Assembly: GCA_013368375.1 (NCBI GenBank)
Contig: JAACJP010000037.1
Location: 124,001 to 188,000, forward strand
Source of the DNA: Tricholomella constricta
Lineage: Eukaryota; Basidiomycota; Agaricomycetes; Agaricales; Lyophyllaceae
Length of the DNA: 64,000 nt
Reading direction: 5' to 3'
Made by a program: the position numbers and the translations under genes. Under the pieces are notes generated by a model. It made no database searches, had not been told where the DNA came from, and saw only the letters and a program-made list of their open reading frames with translations. Below, in pieces: positions 1 to 12,228 of this stretch. Positions within the stretch are counted from its first letter, which is position 1; each line of letters begins with the position of its first letter.

Positions 1-3000
1 GGGCCCGTGTGGGGCACGTGTGTGCTGTCTGCCGTGCTGGCGCTGCTGGGCCCCGCTGCGATGGAGATGGAGCACGCGCCGCTGAGGAGCCTGGTACAGC
101 TGGGGCTGCGGCACAGGAATCGCTCGGTGCGTGCGCTCACGGCGATCATGTGGCGCGTTGTGATTTGGGTGTTTTTGCGGGGAGCGGAGCCTGTTATCGG
201 CGGTGATGAGGAAGGCGAGACGGAGGCTGATGATGATGATGAGGAGGGGGAGAGGAGGAAGGAGGAGAAAGAGAGGAGGACGAGGGATGAGTGGTGGCGC
301 CTTGTTGCGTCCGTGACGGAGTTTGAGACGGGCGTGTGTGCGATTGTGGCTACATTGGGATCGGTCAATCCAGGTGTTCCGGTGTACGAGCCGCGGGCAA
401 AGGAAGGAGAGGCAGAGGGGGAGCTAGAGCTGCGCCGCGCACTGGAGGTGCTGTATGCGATGGTCTGCAAAGACGCGCCGACGTGTAACAGTGCCATTGA
501 CACGATGAAGCAGCTCGTCTCCGCACCCTCTGCGGAGTCATCGGTATGTGGACGGGAGGTTGAAGAAAGAAGGTCTCTCCTGCCCCGCGGCTTGTTCTCG
601 GCGCTGCCTGGCCTGTTGTCAACGGAGTTCGGCATTTTAAAGGGCGCAGTCAATGCGCTGTTTGACGAGACCCCGAAAGCAGAGGATGTCCGTGTTCTCA
701 CGAGAAAAGAAGTGGGGAAGACGTGGGTATGGGATGGGTTAGTGAAGGCCTGGAGGGCCGCGGTGGGCGGTGCCGGTAGGGGTGCTGTGCCGGGAGAGCA
801 GGGTGAGAAGGAGAAGGAAGAGCTTATCCGCGTTTGGGAGGGAATGGTGGGGTTGGGTCTGGCTGCCGTTCTTGGTAAGTGTTGGCGAGGTCCATGCTCA
901 TGGGTCACTAATTATTTACTTTGTGTATGTGCAGATTCGGTCGACGATGTCGATCCAGACTCAGAACTGTCGGATCGTGAGCACGAGCACGACCCCGATG
1001 CAGTCGCAGAGTTCACCCTCCGTGCTGTCAACGTGCTCATCAATGATATTCTCGAAGACGCGAATCTCTCGTTGCCTGCGACTCGCGCTGAAGCCCGGAC
1101 ACCCACACGCTCGTCGTCAACGCAGCAGCACGGCCTCGACATTCCAGGATTCACCAGCACACCTGGCAGTGCCTTTGTAAAGTTGTCATTTGTACGCGAT
1201 CTCTGGCGCGTCCTGTGCCGTGTCGTCCCGCACGCCATGCTCGGAGTCGCCGCTCAAAAGCTCGCTGTGTCCTTGGCGCACAACGTCGACGAGTATACTA
1301 CATTTGCCGGGGAGGAGGAAGGGGAGACGGAAGCAGGAGAGGAGATAAATGAGGCGTGGGCCGAGTTTTGTGTTGACGTGTTGGCGGTCTGTGGGGCGGA
1401 CGCGGTGCATGCGTTTTGGGGTATCAACGAAACGGACGGGGGGAAGGAGAAAGGATGGAGGACGTGCAGAACGACGTCGCAGCAGCGTGCGGTTGTCTGG
1501 CGTGTGTTTGTGAGGGGATGGATGGAGCAGGGGTCGGCGGCGGGGTGGGAGGGCGCGGTGTGTATCCTTGGTGTGCCATTTTCGCAATCGGAGGCGTGGG
1601 CAGAGACAACGGTAGGGACAGGGGAGTCGTGGGTGCTTACGATCGAGGATGGAAAGGCGTGGCAGGAGCTGTTGGATCATACAGTGGCTACTGCCCTCGA
1701 CTACGGACACGACGCCAATACTGTGCTTGCCGCCATCGCCGCTCTGGTTTCCGACGATGCATATATGCCGACCCATATTCGACTCGTTGAGTTCATGCTC
1801 ACCCACCTCGCCACCATAGCTGCTGCTGGCGACCTTCGCGAGCTACCTGAAGCTGTGCTGGAGTTCGCTGCCGCGACGATGATAGCGATGTACCCTCCCC
1901 CTCTTCTGGATCAGACAACATACACTTGGGCTGTGCGAGCTGTTACGAGTCTCGTTGAGCTATGTCCCAGGGAGCTGGTTGGTGTACTTGGTGAAAAGAT
2001 GAGCGAGGCAGCTGCGCTGTGGATTGGTGATTCGGAAGGAAGGTGGGATAGTGGAGTTCTTGAATATGATGTGAGTATATGCAGCCGCCTTGAAAACTCT
2101 CTTTACATATTCGATGACGCTAACGATATCCTTGTAGATCCTCCCGCTATACCAGACATTTGTCATTGCCATTCAAGGTCTTCCCCTCTCACCGGATGTC
2201 CTGCAGACTTTCGGTTCTTTGTTGTGCGCGCCTCTTACTGCTGACGCACGCGAAGAGATCCGCAGGTTCGCGCTGGAGTCGTTCCGGGAGTTCTGGGACG
2301 CAACGTATGCTGGCATCCACTTGCCCGAAGAAGGTTGGGGCGAGGACATAGAGACTTGCCTCCATGCTGTCTACGGCTTGCCTGATAATAGGACTAGTGA
2401 GAAGACAGAACTTGTCGTACAGCTCGAGCCTGCATTCATCCCGCGCCCGAGCACCCCCACTCCGACCACGGCCCCAACTGTCCCAACAACACCCACCACT
2501 TCATCACCATTGTTCTCCACCCATTATACTGCAAATACCATGTCCACCCCGCCTCGTCCACGCCCGCACAGATTCTCCAGAGTCTTCGAACGGCTGCCGC
2601 CGATTCAGTCGCCCGAATCTCCGATGCCTGCGTCGCGGCCCTCGGTGTTCAGCCGTCCACCGACACCCTGGGCGACCAGAGCGCAAAGAGATTTACCTGC
2701 GAAACGCCGTAAACTTGCGAATGGGAACAAGGAAAATTTGTCACCGGTGCAAGAGGTGATACCATCTGTGCTTGAACGTATTGGCGTCCTTGGATCTCCG
2801 AAGGCATCAGCATCGAAAGTTGCGTTGGGCAAGAGGCGCCTTGAAGAGGATACAGGAGATAGCGATGAGGAGCGAACTGCAGTTGAGAGCTTGGTCCTAC
2901 CCCTCGACGAGGATGTGTTCCTCGTCGCGCCGGCCAAATTGACACAAGTGGACGCCGCGAAAATCCCTACACTGCATAGGAAGAGGAAGAGGATGATGCT

Positions 3001-3550
3001 GGACGCGGTGGAGGTTCCGTTACTCAGCCAGGTGTACCCACGGCTTCGGGCCTCGGCGAGTTTCGAGGAGAAGCCGACGGTGCGCACACCAATGGTGTTG
3101 AGGAGGTCGATGCGCCGAACAAAGTCAGAGGCGAAGGCTCGTTCTACGTGGACTGGTCCTTCAGGGTCAGGCTTAGCTCGTAAGCGGAGGAGGGGAAGCT
3201 GGAACAGTACGGACGAAGAGGAACCAGAGGTGGAGGAGGTGAATTCTATCGCGTACGCGCCGCTGCGCGCACCGGTGTCTTGGCCTCGCGGGCCATACCA
3301 CTCGCAGTCTCAGCAGGCCCGTCTGCCATCGTCGGAGCTTTCGTCGGACGACGACCCTCATATTGGGCAGGTTACGCCACATCGTTTGATTTCGCCAGAA
3401 TTGAAGCGGGGGAGGGGGCAGGATTTTTCGGATCCGCCGAGCGACGATTCAGTGATGGCGCCGAGTCCGTCGCGGGATTTACTTCAACGGAGACTACAGA
3501 GGCAAGGGTTTTTGAATGGGAACGTGCGCTTGAAGCCGTTTGTTGTATGA
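1..3550 (+). CDS. RIF1-like protein, 5' end outside the window
   Basis: Exons 1-874, 935-2070 and 2138-3550. Intron 1 (875-934, gtaagt..gcag, 60 nt) has no in-frame stop; intron 2 (2071-2137, gtgagt..ttgtag, with ctaac branch site) changes frame. Joined from base 7 this gives 1138 residues. The first 700 residues are helical and HEAT-like with a pattern such as RSVRALTAIMWRVVIWVF, as in the N-terminal domain of Rif1 (PF12231). The tail from about 2400 is Ser/Pro-rich and basic, with repeated RKRKR-type nuclear signals and acidic patches. Rif1 proteins are chromatin-bound regulators of telomere length, replication timing and double-strand-break repair, usually recruiting PP1. I see no unambiguous PP1-docking pair. 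The family call rests on overall pattern, not on a signature residue; a different HEAT-repeat nuclear protein is the alternative. The next gene starts 261 bp downstream on the same strand. Confidence 0.6.
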
Positions 3551-3811
3551 TAGAGACTAGTGTACAAAGTATAATACAGAATTATTGCAGATGGAGAAAC
3601 ACCCACCAAAGCAGACAGAGTCGAGTCACCCCACTCCACCGGGTATCGACGATTACATATTGTCGACGGAGGCAGAACGCCAGCCGGACACGAGCCACTG
3701 AAACCTATATCGGGAATCAGAATTTCCTGTAAAGGATACGAAACACATCCATATCCGACACCATTACATCTCAAGCGCAGTCGTTCCTTGTACCACGCAA
3801 CCGACTCATCC

Positions 3812-5187
3812 ATGGACAAACACGCGATAGCGCTTTTAGCGGAGGCGGAGTCTTGGACCTGGCCACCCACGCTGCGCATCCTGGAGAAGCAAGGGGGCAA
3901 CTACAAGGCGATCATGCTAAAGCTGTTATCTTACTTGATCAAAGAGTCGCAACTGCTCGGCGGTACCGTTCTGGATCAGTTCTGGAAACAGGTCGAAGAA
4001 TGCCATCCTAAGTTCAAGGAAAACGGTGCGTCGTGATTCTGGTAATATACTGACATCAGACTGATATGCCTAGTCAGTAACATTCGCAACGCTCCGTCCG
4101 TATTGTTCGACGAGGCCCCCGCAATGTTGTTTGAGGGGGTAGACCGAAACGACGTTGACTTTGAACCAATATTCAAAATGGCAGCAGAGTATTTCACCCA
4201 TCTCGGAATTGCATGTACGTATACACTATCATTGCCTGGGAAGGTTACAAAATGACCGAATGGTAGTTATGAATCCGGGAGGACCTAAATCTGGAGGCGG
4301 CACTCCTCACTCTGTTAGCGATGTTGTCAAAATGGAGACGGACCAGCTCCTATCCGTCGCCCAAGAAGTGGGTTTCGGAGTGCGGAAACAGGCGGCCCTC
4401 AAGCGCTTGGTGTGTCCTGGAGCCATATAACTGCCTTCAAGAACTGACTTTATTGCGGTTTAGTCGTTCAAACGCGATGGCTACTCATGTGTAATGACTG
4501 GGGTGAAGTTTAACGAGGTCCACAGCCGCTACAAGCTCCACCGCGGCTACAACTTCAATCCGATTCTTTCCCACATTATCCCCAATTCAGTGCATGGCGA
4601 AGTTAGTGTCACTATCGTTAAACACCTTATTTACTGACCTATTTCGTCCTCAAGCCGGATACGCTCAAGTGTATTGCCATGTTTGCTGGGAATGAAGCGA
4701 GGGACCTCGTTGTCCAGCATTTGAATGCAATCGGGAATGTTATGAACCTAGAAAAAAATGCACATGAAGCATACAATGACCTTCAATGGGGGATTGAAGC
4801 TTGGAATGAGGATGGAATGGTGCAAACTATGAAATTTGTTGTCTGCTGACGTCGTAACTTACTTTGGAATGCCAGGTCAAATATGTCTATCGGAGAGTTC
4901 CACTCATACTTGAAACTGGCCCGGCATCCATTACATTACGGGATGGTGATCCAATCAAGTTCGGACTAGGAACTGAAGGATCACGACTCGGAGGTGGACC
5001 CTTGCCATTACTGTGCAACCTCCAGCTTGCTGTGGCTCGTGCTCTGAACATGAGTGGTGCTGCAGAAGTCATCTCACAATTGATGGAGGATGCCGATGAT
5101 TCGGACTTCCCTCATATTCTTCTCTCCTCGAAGGATTTCTGTGATATTCTGGATGCCAAGTTACTTCTCAAGAGTATTTGTCTTTAG
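3812..5187 (+). CDS. HNH_2-type nuclease-domain protein, six exons
   Basis: Exons 3812-4025, 4074-4214, 4267-4409, 4464-4601, 4655-4819 and 4876-5187 keep one frame (370 residues). All five introns are 48-56 nt with GT..AG ends. The start is the ATG in catccATGg; an upstream in-frame TTG was not used. The nuclease core spans exons 4-5: the KRDGYSCVMTG segment, then LSHIIP with the presumed metal/general-base His, then GNVMNLEKNAHEAYNDLQWG with the conserved Asn and His. This order is the HNH_2 (PF13391) layout seen in many lineage-expanded Agaricomycete proteins of unknown role. The N-terminal 200 residues are helical with no recognised domain, and there is no signal peptide or membrane segment. 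All HNH residues look intact, so activity is possible, but neither substrate nor pathway can be read from the sequence. Confidence 0.8.
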
Positions 5188-5487
5188 TATTCCAAGTTAT
5201 GTGCTCATGTTGCATTGAATCCACCTAATTAGACAGCACAAGTAATCATAGGCATTTGCAATGCTCTTCTGTGGCATGTTAACACTATGCTAATTGGTAT
5301 GTCTGTCATTTTTAGTTGGATCTGGGTGGCATTATTCTGAATAGGAACCCCCTGCAATGACACTGCAGGCATTAATCAAGATTTAAGTGTTGGATATCTT
5401 TGAAATGTTGGATTTATGTTGAATTTATCTCATTTCAGACTCATTATTAAAATATATTCAACATAAAATCTCTGATGTCTTTGGTCT
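5188..5487. other. AT-rich intergenic region / 3' UTR
   Basis: About 300 bp after the nuclease stop codon. It is AT-rich, has stop codons in all frames and shows no repeat or RNA gene that I can recognise. It probably holds the 3' UTR of the nuclease gene and the junction with old element D. Confidence 0.5.
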
Positions 5488-5602
5488 CCCTCCGCGGTGT
5501 GACTCCTTCACATTCAGAGCTCGTCTTCCGACTTGACAACATCAGACCTGTCCGCTAGTCCTGGAAGAACTCCGAAACCAGCGTGCTAATCAGGTCCTAA
5601 CA
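5488..5602 (+). repeat. 3' part of an old LTR (element D)
   Basis: This stretch resembles the last 115 bp or so of the solo LTR at 6468-6825: both share cagacctgtccgc-like, aactccg, ccagcgtgct and the end ggtcctaaca. It ends in CA directly before a gag-like ORF that starts at 5632, as expected for a 5' LTR. The 5' half of this LTR is not recognisable. Confidence 0.55.
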
Positions 5603-5631
5603 TAATATCGAGGTCCTCCCACCCACCGGAC

Positions 5632-5772
5632 ATGTCCTCGACGATAGTGGAGCCCAACACCACCGTCTGCTATCAAAATTTTGAAGGTCCATCCTTCATA
5701 CAAAGAAGACCTTCACCACCACCTTTTGAAACCTCCCCTGCCTCAACAGGACCCATGACGCAAGGGACCTTT
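5632..5772 (+). pseudogene. Gag-like ORF of element D, 5' fragment
   Basis: The ATG at 5632 opens a Pro/Ser-rich frame that runs without a stop to the A1 insertion point. It continues in the same frame at 46050 once A1 and one TSD copy are removed. The position 30 bp after an LTR end suggests a gag gene. No zinc knuckle or known domain is visible. It was broken by A1. Confidence 0.5.
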
Positions 5773-5993
5773 TGTAAGGGCACTTACTATCTTATCTACT
5801 AATCTGATCTAATCGTATCTTATCGACACGATTACGCTATTGTTTGGCAACACCTTCCGGTGTTGCCTATTTAATCCTCTACATTACATAATTAAATAGT
5901 AGACCTTGTACACCTATACGTAGCAATCGACAGACTTGTCAAGCTTACGTCTAGCGTGCACAGCAAGGTCCCCAATCTTGTAACTCCGTTACA
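5773..5993 (+). repeat. A1 5' LTR
   Basis: Begins TGTAAGGG and ends CCGTTACA. It contains a perfect 9-bp hairpin at 5846-5867 (ggcaacacc / ggtgttgcc, 4-nt loop) directly before tatttaat, which may serve as a TATA-like element. Paired with 45824-46044. Confidence 0.93.
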
Positions 5994-6101
5994 TTTTTTT
6001 AAGCTACCTTGCTTTCTATTGCTGCGTACCCACGACGTCACGCAGACCCACATTCCATTTAGAACACCCATCATCAAAAGAACCCACGAGATCCAGACCC
6101 G

Positions 6102-9100
6102 ATGACACCAACTCCCACACCCGGAAAGAGCCGAACCCCGGTCCTCGAGGATGCGCTCACAGCGCATCCTCCATCACAACCTCCACTGCAACCAGTGGAA
6201 GTCGGATCAGTCGCTGGTGGACAAAGTCCACCAGCGCAGAATACACTAGGATTAGAATCGGAGGAGTTGTGGCCGACAGCAAGCACCAATGTGCATGGGA
6301 GCTTGGCCGACGAATTGGCCAGGTCACAACGACCTGGCTCCACGTCGGGAAGCAGATGGCCAGACAGCCGTCTATCAAGCAGAGCGTTCGGGGTATCCAC
6401 CTTGAGCATAGTCAAGATGGAGTCGGACGAAGACGACTTGTCCGACCCCGAGGCCAATGAAGAAGAATGTCACGACCGCCCCTAACAACCACCCCTAAAA
6501 TCACATCCCACTACGCTTTCCCACGCCTACCCACTGTATATAACATGACACCACTTCTTTCCAGACTCTTCACCTCGATATTACCATTTGTTACGACTAG
6601 TTCCCGTTCCCGTTTCTTATTCTCTCTTACTCTCTCGGTTTACTCAGCTCCGCAATTGTATCACTTGTGCTCATTCGTTCGAACAAGCTCCGGTGAACAT
6701 CCTCGTCAACGCTCACGACCTCCGATTACCCGATCGGAGCCCGTCTTCCTTGACGACGTCAGGCCTGTCCGCTTCGGTGGTCTCGGAATAACTCCGCAAC
6801 CAGCGTGCTACGCAAGGTCCTAACAAAGAAGCCAGCGACAGGGAATTGCTGGCGCTAAAAGTGAAGCAATTCTGGGACACCACCGATGTTGCTAGCGAAC
6901 ATCGACGAAGACGACTGGAGGAACGAGCGGATAGGCTTGTTCTACGATCAACCGGAGCACAGTCCGTTGGAGAAATGGTCGCACAGGAGTATGCCGACCG
7001 ATACTTGGAAGCGCTGTCCGTAGTAGTTTCGGAATACAGGAAGAAGTACCCTAAGGGAACTTCGAATTCAGCAGTCAGTTCGATCGCTGGGACTTCTATA
7101 CCTAAGAAAGCTCCGCTCAACAAAGGAAAAGGTCGTTGGGATGACCTTTTCACTCCTCAAGCAGTGGCCTCTGGATCGAACCAGCCTCTTGATGAGGCTG
7201 CCATGGCAGTATCGGCGCTGCATCAAGCGCGCCAGTTAGGAGAATCTGACGACGATTATCGTCGTCGGGCCGCGGCAGCGAAACACGAAAGAATGACTCG
7301 TGAAGAGCACCTTGCGCAACCACAAGATTCCCGATGGGCCCCTGTTAGTGAGTCTACACTAGACCCACCCACTGAGCATAAGGACACGAATTCGCAACCA
7401 GCTGGCACTGAAAGCGTGCCAGCTATTCAAGTACCTCCGGAGGCTAAGGATGGCCGTGTTCCATTAGCGAAAGAGTGGAACAACCGGATCGCTTACCAGC
7501 GTCTGAGAAATGCTGATCTATCACGGAGCAAGTTCACGAATTATGACGACCAAGGAGTCGTCTTTGAAGGACATATGCCTGTGGATGAGATGGCGAGGCA
7601 ATGGGCCTCGCAAACTCAAGGTTCGGATGGTGGGTTGGTAACTGGATTTGAAGCCATCGAAAAGAATAATTCGACGGCGACAGCTAACGGTCGTCGAGAC
7701 ATGCGGGTTCGAATAAGTGAACCCGCGGAATGTGCGCAGCCCTGAGCTCAGACTCGAGGCTATTCAATGCCTGCTCTGATCCGCCGGAGTCAATCAATTG
7801 CGGATGGAATACATGCTGCCGGAGAGCAGCATAAAACTAAGATGCATGAGCGATTGCATCAATTAATGCACGAGCGCTTGTCAGTACGACTGTCGCTCCC
7901 GGACGGGATGAAATCTCGGCGTGCGGACTCAAAGTCCGTAGGCACTTATAGTGGAAGTGCAAAGTTTGGCGACCTAGAAGAATGGCTGTCGAGCCTCGTC
8001 GTTATGCTGGCAGTGAGTCAGTTTGGAGGAGAAGAACACGACCAAGAGCGCGTTCTGATAACATCCGAGTTTCTCGATGGCGAAGCTCGAAAGTGGTACA
8101 ATCGCCACGTTATACATGTGAACTGCGAGAAGCAGTTCTGGACGTTTGAAGACGTCGTACTTGGATTGTATGACCGGTTCGTGCTACCCTCAACCATGCA
8201 AGATGCTCGTAACGACTTCAATGCCGTTACTTACTCGGCGAGCAAAGGAATACAAGGTTTATATGATGACCTTGTGGACCATGCCATGAATATGGCAGCA
8301 AGAACGGACGATTGGACGTTCTTGGAGAAATTCCTCAAGACACTTCCACGTGAGATGCGGAAGGCATTATTCGATGACGGGCTATCACCCGAAATCAACA
8401 CGGCCCAAGAGTTCCTAGCGGTGGGCTTAGTACACCAAGCCACCCAGAAGACGGCTGATTACTTTGAGCAGAACATAACCGCTCAGCGAAGTCAACCGAG
8501 TCAAACGCGGAAACCAGATGGGGGGCGAGTAAACACCCCACAAAACAATTTCAACAGGCCTCGACGTGTGTATGGCGCACTTAATGAAAAACCATATGCC
8601 AAGCCAGCGTATCAGGATCAACCGGGACGTGGAGAGCAAAAGCCCCACGTCGAAAAACCAGCGATGAAGACAGGAGATCATCCGCGTTACGATCAAACCA
8701 AAAACCACGATCATCACAACCATCCTCCGGGTGAAGTGTGCTTTAATTGTGGAAAACTAGGGCATTTTGCAAAAGATTGCAAACAGCCCAAGAAACAGCG
8801 AGCGTTCCTACGGGCCGCACGTACAGCGGCACCTGACGCAGCAAGTGAGGCGGACAATGAAGATACTTCTCCCGAGGACCCGGACGGACGAGACAATGGA
8901 CGCCCTGATACAGAGGCGGACAATGAAGACGAAGGCGATGAGTTCGTAGACATGGAGGTCTACGAAAATGAATACTATGCTCAGGACGATGAGACCGAGC
9001 GTATGTTTGCAATGACAGAAGTAATTGCGTCAGAAGAACGCAATGATAAACCACCAGGTCGCAAAGTGAAAGTGCGGATGGGTAGGGACAAGATTGCTCG

Positions 9101-9551
9101 TCCCGTAGTTCCGATAAAGGACAAGGAGTGCCTTGTCACCTACATTAACGTAGGTGGACATGAGGCTTGGACCCTCTGGGATTCCGGGAGTACGACTACC
9201 GGACTTACGCCGTCATTCGCTCAAGTGGCCGATATTCGAGTGTTTCCGCTGGAGGATCCATTAATCCTCCAGCTCGGAACTAAAGGAAGTCGGGCCACAG
9301 TAAATTTTGGCACGACAGTGGAAGCCGCTCTTCCAGGGTTTAAAGGCAAGGTTTACATGGACCTTGCTAACTTTGATCGATACAACGTAATTATAGGCAC
9401 GCCGTTTATGTGCGCAAATAACGTCGGGCTGGACTTTAACCGTGACGAAGTTGTCGTCAATGGAGTCGCTACACCAGCGACTAAAGTAAAAATGGAGGAT
9501 ACCGATGGCCGAGTTAGATGCCATCGGTCATTGGAGAAACGAAGAGAATGA
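6102..9551 (+). pseudogene. A1 gag-protease, disrupted
   Basis: The ATG at 6102 lies 108 bp after the LTR at the same place as in A2. The frame is broken by a 358-bp solo LTR (6468-6825) and by a TGA at 7743-7745 where A2 has CGA. After 7767 the frame is open to the UGA at 9549. It encodes a capsid-like region, a CCHC zinc knuckle (CFNCGKLGHFAKDC, near 8740) and a retropepsin with LWDSGST near 9180. The family role is virion-like particle formation, RNA binding and polyprotein cleavage. Confidence 0.9.
6468..6825 (+). mobile_element. Solo LTR inserted in A1 gag
   Basis: A 358-bp segment absent from A2. It begins TGTCACGACC, ends GGTCCTAACA and is flanked by direct repeats AAGAA (6463-6467 and 6826-6830). 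A tgtatataac TATA-like motif lies near 6534. No internal region remains, so it is a recombination product of a full element. Its 3' third resembles the old LTR end at 5488-5602, so the two belong to related families. Confidence 0.9.
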
Positions 9552-9554
9552 CTA
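9549..9554 (+). promoter_or_regulatory. A1 UGA-CUA stop between gag-protease and pol
   Basis: The protease frame ends in TGA followed at once by CTA, and the same frame is then open into RT. An identical context is found in A2 (17869-17874). Confidence 0.75.
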
Positions 9555-10678
9555 AAAGTAACAGTAGAAGATGACAATGATCCTGATAACGAGGGTAGGC
9601 TGATAAACAGCCTACCGAAGGATCACCCAGCACTTCTATTATCCGATGAAGAGTTTCAAGAAACTCTTAAGGAGGGGGATAAGCCACCTCCAAAGAAGAG
9701 AAAACCCCAACGACAACAGCAGAAGGCACAAAACGAGCCTTCGAACGAACGAGCACGGACTCACGAGCCATGCGAAGAACGTCAGCGCGATAATGAAGCG
9801 CGTAAGACGAGCGGGGCCGATAAGGATATGGAATCAGAGCCGTATACGAATGCGAGTAATCGATCATTTTGGGATAGACCAAATCCACATCCACAATATG
9901 AGTGGATGTTCGACCCACGGATGCCGCAAGAATGGAACACAGTAATAGCATCAATGCGGGCTCACGAAGGAAGAAATGTAGGCACGCGAGGACAAGCGTA
10001 CCGAAATCCACGGCCTGAGGAAGTATCGGAGCCAACGGAAATGAATTTTCCGGTGAATATACAACGGGCTAAACGGCCGTTGTATCGGTTACCAGTGAAG
10101 GATGAGAGTGACTTTGCTCTCGTAAAACTACCAGCTAGGTTTGATGTTAAACCTAGCAATAAAGACACAGCGCACATTCGCGCTGCAAGAACGGTGAACA
10201 GAAAAGGTAAGGCATCCAATGGAGGCCTTACCGCGGAAGATTATCCACGACTTCGCCAGCAATGGCATGACGAATTCGAAGATATGGTGGGTGGTACGAA
10301 ACAACAGCTACCACCCTGGCGGGAAGTCAATCACGAGATTACTCTCGTCGACGATGAGAAACAGTACCAGTACCATGCACCGAGGTGCCCAATGTCCCTT
10401 CGCGAGGAATTCTACGCGAAGGTCAATCGGTATACAGACTCTATATGGTGGGAGCCTCGTTCGGTGAAGCAAGCAGCGCCGCTGCTATGTATCCCGAAAA
10501 AAGACGGCTCCCTGAGAACACCCTTGGACGCACGGCAGCGTAACGACAACACGATCAAGGACGTTACGCCCTTGCCAGACCAAGAAGTCATTTGCGAGGA
10601 TGTTGCCAGAGGGAAGATACGATCAAAGATTGACTTAACAGATGCGTACAAACAAGTACGCATCCTCGAGAAGGACGT
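9552..10678 (+). pseudogene. A1 pol, 5' fragment (linker and start of RT)
   Basis: Same frame as gag. A charged linker with a KKRK-type basic patch is followed by the N-terminal RT fingers (WWEPRSVKQAAPLLCIPKKDG) and the first palm motif SKIDLTDAYKQVRI. The frame stops where element B was inserted, 4 bp after the TSD start at 10675. It resumes at 39573. Confidence 0.92.
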
Positions 10679-11743
10679 TGATGAGCACCGTCCCGCGCTA
10701 TACACAGAGCCAGCCCATAATACGGACCTCAACCGCTGCGCCACAACGAACACACTCCCGAATACGACCGAAGCGCTAAACCGACCGACCGACAATACGA
10801 CAGACCGACCGACAATACGACAGACCGACCGACAATACGACCAAACGACCGACGTACCGACCAAGAGACAGAGTAACTTGAAACGCCAGTTCTTCTCCCT
10901 GGGTACACGGAGCACGGAACGCCGTATAACCTGTCAGCGACCGCGCACGTTTGTATGCCAAGGTCTCAACCCGGCGACAACCAAACCCGATTGGAAATTA
11001 CCCTAGGAAACACCTTGCCCAGCCATTCGCAGAGAGGATCCGGCCGCACCACGGAGTTCCGCCTCCAAGAGCCACTACCGATCGAAAAGCCGCCACCAAT
11101 CACACATCCGACCCGACGCCTCGAACCGATCAAAAGCCCCTTTGCCGAGCCAAGGAGCGCCACACTCTCTAAAAAGCGCCGCGTGGTACCAAGCTTGGCG
11201 ACGCTTGTCTCAATAAACCAGTAAAACACCTGCCTCGCCGGCCTGCGAGAGGCGAGTCGGTCACATAGTATAAAAACATACCCATGTACTACCTACCTCC
11301 CCCAGTGAATTACAGCCCGTATTTTCCCTCACACTCAGAGTGAATAGCTCGAAACCGTCGTCTCTGTCGTCTCTGCACCGTCCTCATCGTATAAACCGTC
11401 GCCACTGTCGTAAATCTCGTAACTGCCGTCTCTGTCGCCTCGTACTCGTCGCCCGAACCCGTGAGTTCTCCGTATTAACCCTGTTCGTCTCGTTGTCGCA
11501 TGACCGACACCCAAAGTCGCGTCGCCAACCCGTTCCACTCGGGAACGTCGCGTTCCATCGCCCCCGTCGCGTTGTTGTCGGTTCGACTAGCTACGAGTCG
11601 GATCGTCCCTTACCTTCGTCAAACAACCCTTACAAAGCCCTGCACACTCGCGTGTTTGGGAACTTTTAACATTTCTCGCCCCCCCATAGTTGTTAGTTGT
11701 TTTGTTGTTGTGCACAGCACCTACAGGCCTTCTAGCTCTATCA
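10679..11743 (+). repeat. B 5' LTR
   Basis: 1065 bp, colinear with 38508-39572 without indels. It carries three copies of a 20-bp tandem repeat (cagaccgaccgacaatacga, about 10781-10842) and a TATA box at 11269. An ATG at 11500 opens a frame that runs through U5 into gag; the same site is ACG in the 3' LTR. Confidence 0.93.
11269..11276 (+). promoter_or_regulatory. TATA box of the B LTR
   Basis: TATAAAAA followed about 30-60 bp later by pyrimidine-rich sequence; identical in the 3' LTR at 39098-39105. It is the likely U3/R promoter for the sense transcript. Confidence 0.6.
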
Positions 11744-11746
11744 TTC

Positions 11747-11763
11747 TGGAGCCCACCGCGAGG
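11747..11763 (+). promoter_or_regulatory. Candidate primer-binding site of B
   Basis: Three bases after the 5' LTR, tggagcccaccgcgagg starts with TGG, complementary to a tRNA 3' end in ...GGGCTCCA. I could not assign the tRNA. Confidence 0.5.
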
Positions 11764-12228
11764 GTTTTAAAAGCCACCGCCGAACACGCAACCTCATTCC
11801 TCTTGTTCATAAAAACCTACGACTCGTCGACCATTCCGCCCGCAACCCGACAAGAAGCTAAAGCCCGAACCCTCCGTGCCGAAATTCGCGCTGCTCTCGG
11901 ACAAGTCGACACCGACTCAGAATCGCTCTCCCCGTTCTTCCGCTCAGTAACCCCACACCGCGCGATCCATAACAACCTCAGCCCGCTCTTCTATAGCCCT
12001 TCGTCGACACTACCGTCGCCTACCCCGACCGATCAAACACCGCTCCCCGAACCAACCGCGCAACCCGACCTAGCTTTCGACCCCTTTGCGTCGGAACCTC
12101 CTACCACCGATCAAGGAGTTGAATTTAGACTCCCCTATCTATCGCCCGCGACCCCAGAAATCTCAGATTCTTCTTCACCGTCGTATTCCTCCTCCCCGTC
12201 CCCTATCCCGAAACCAATACCATCTATC

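Noticed and set aside
10679..11743. Minus-strand frames in the B LTR as genes
   Set aside because: Identical in both LTRs, lack introns or motifs, and overlap promoter sequence; shadows of a compositionally biased LTR.
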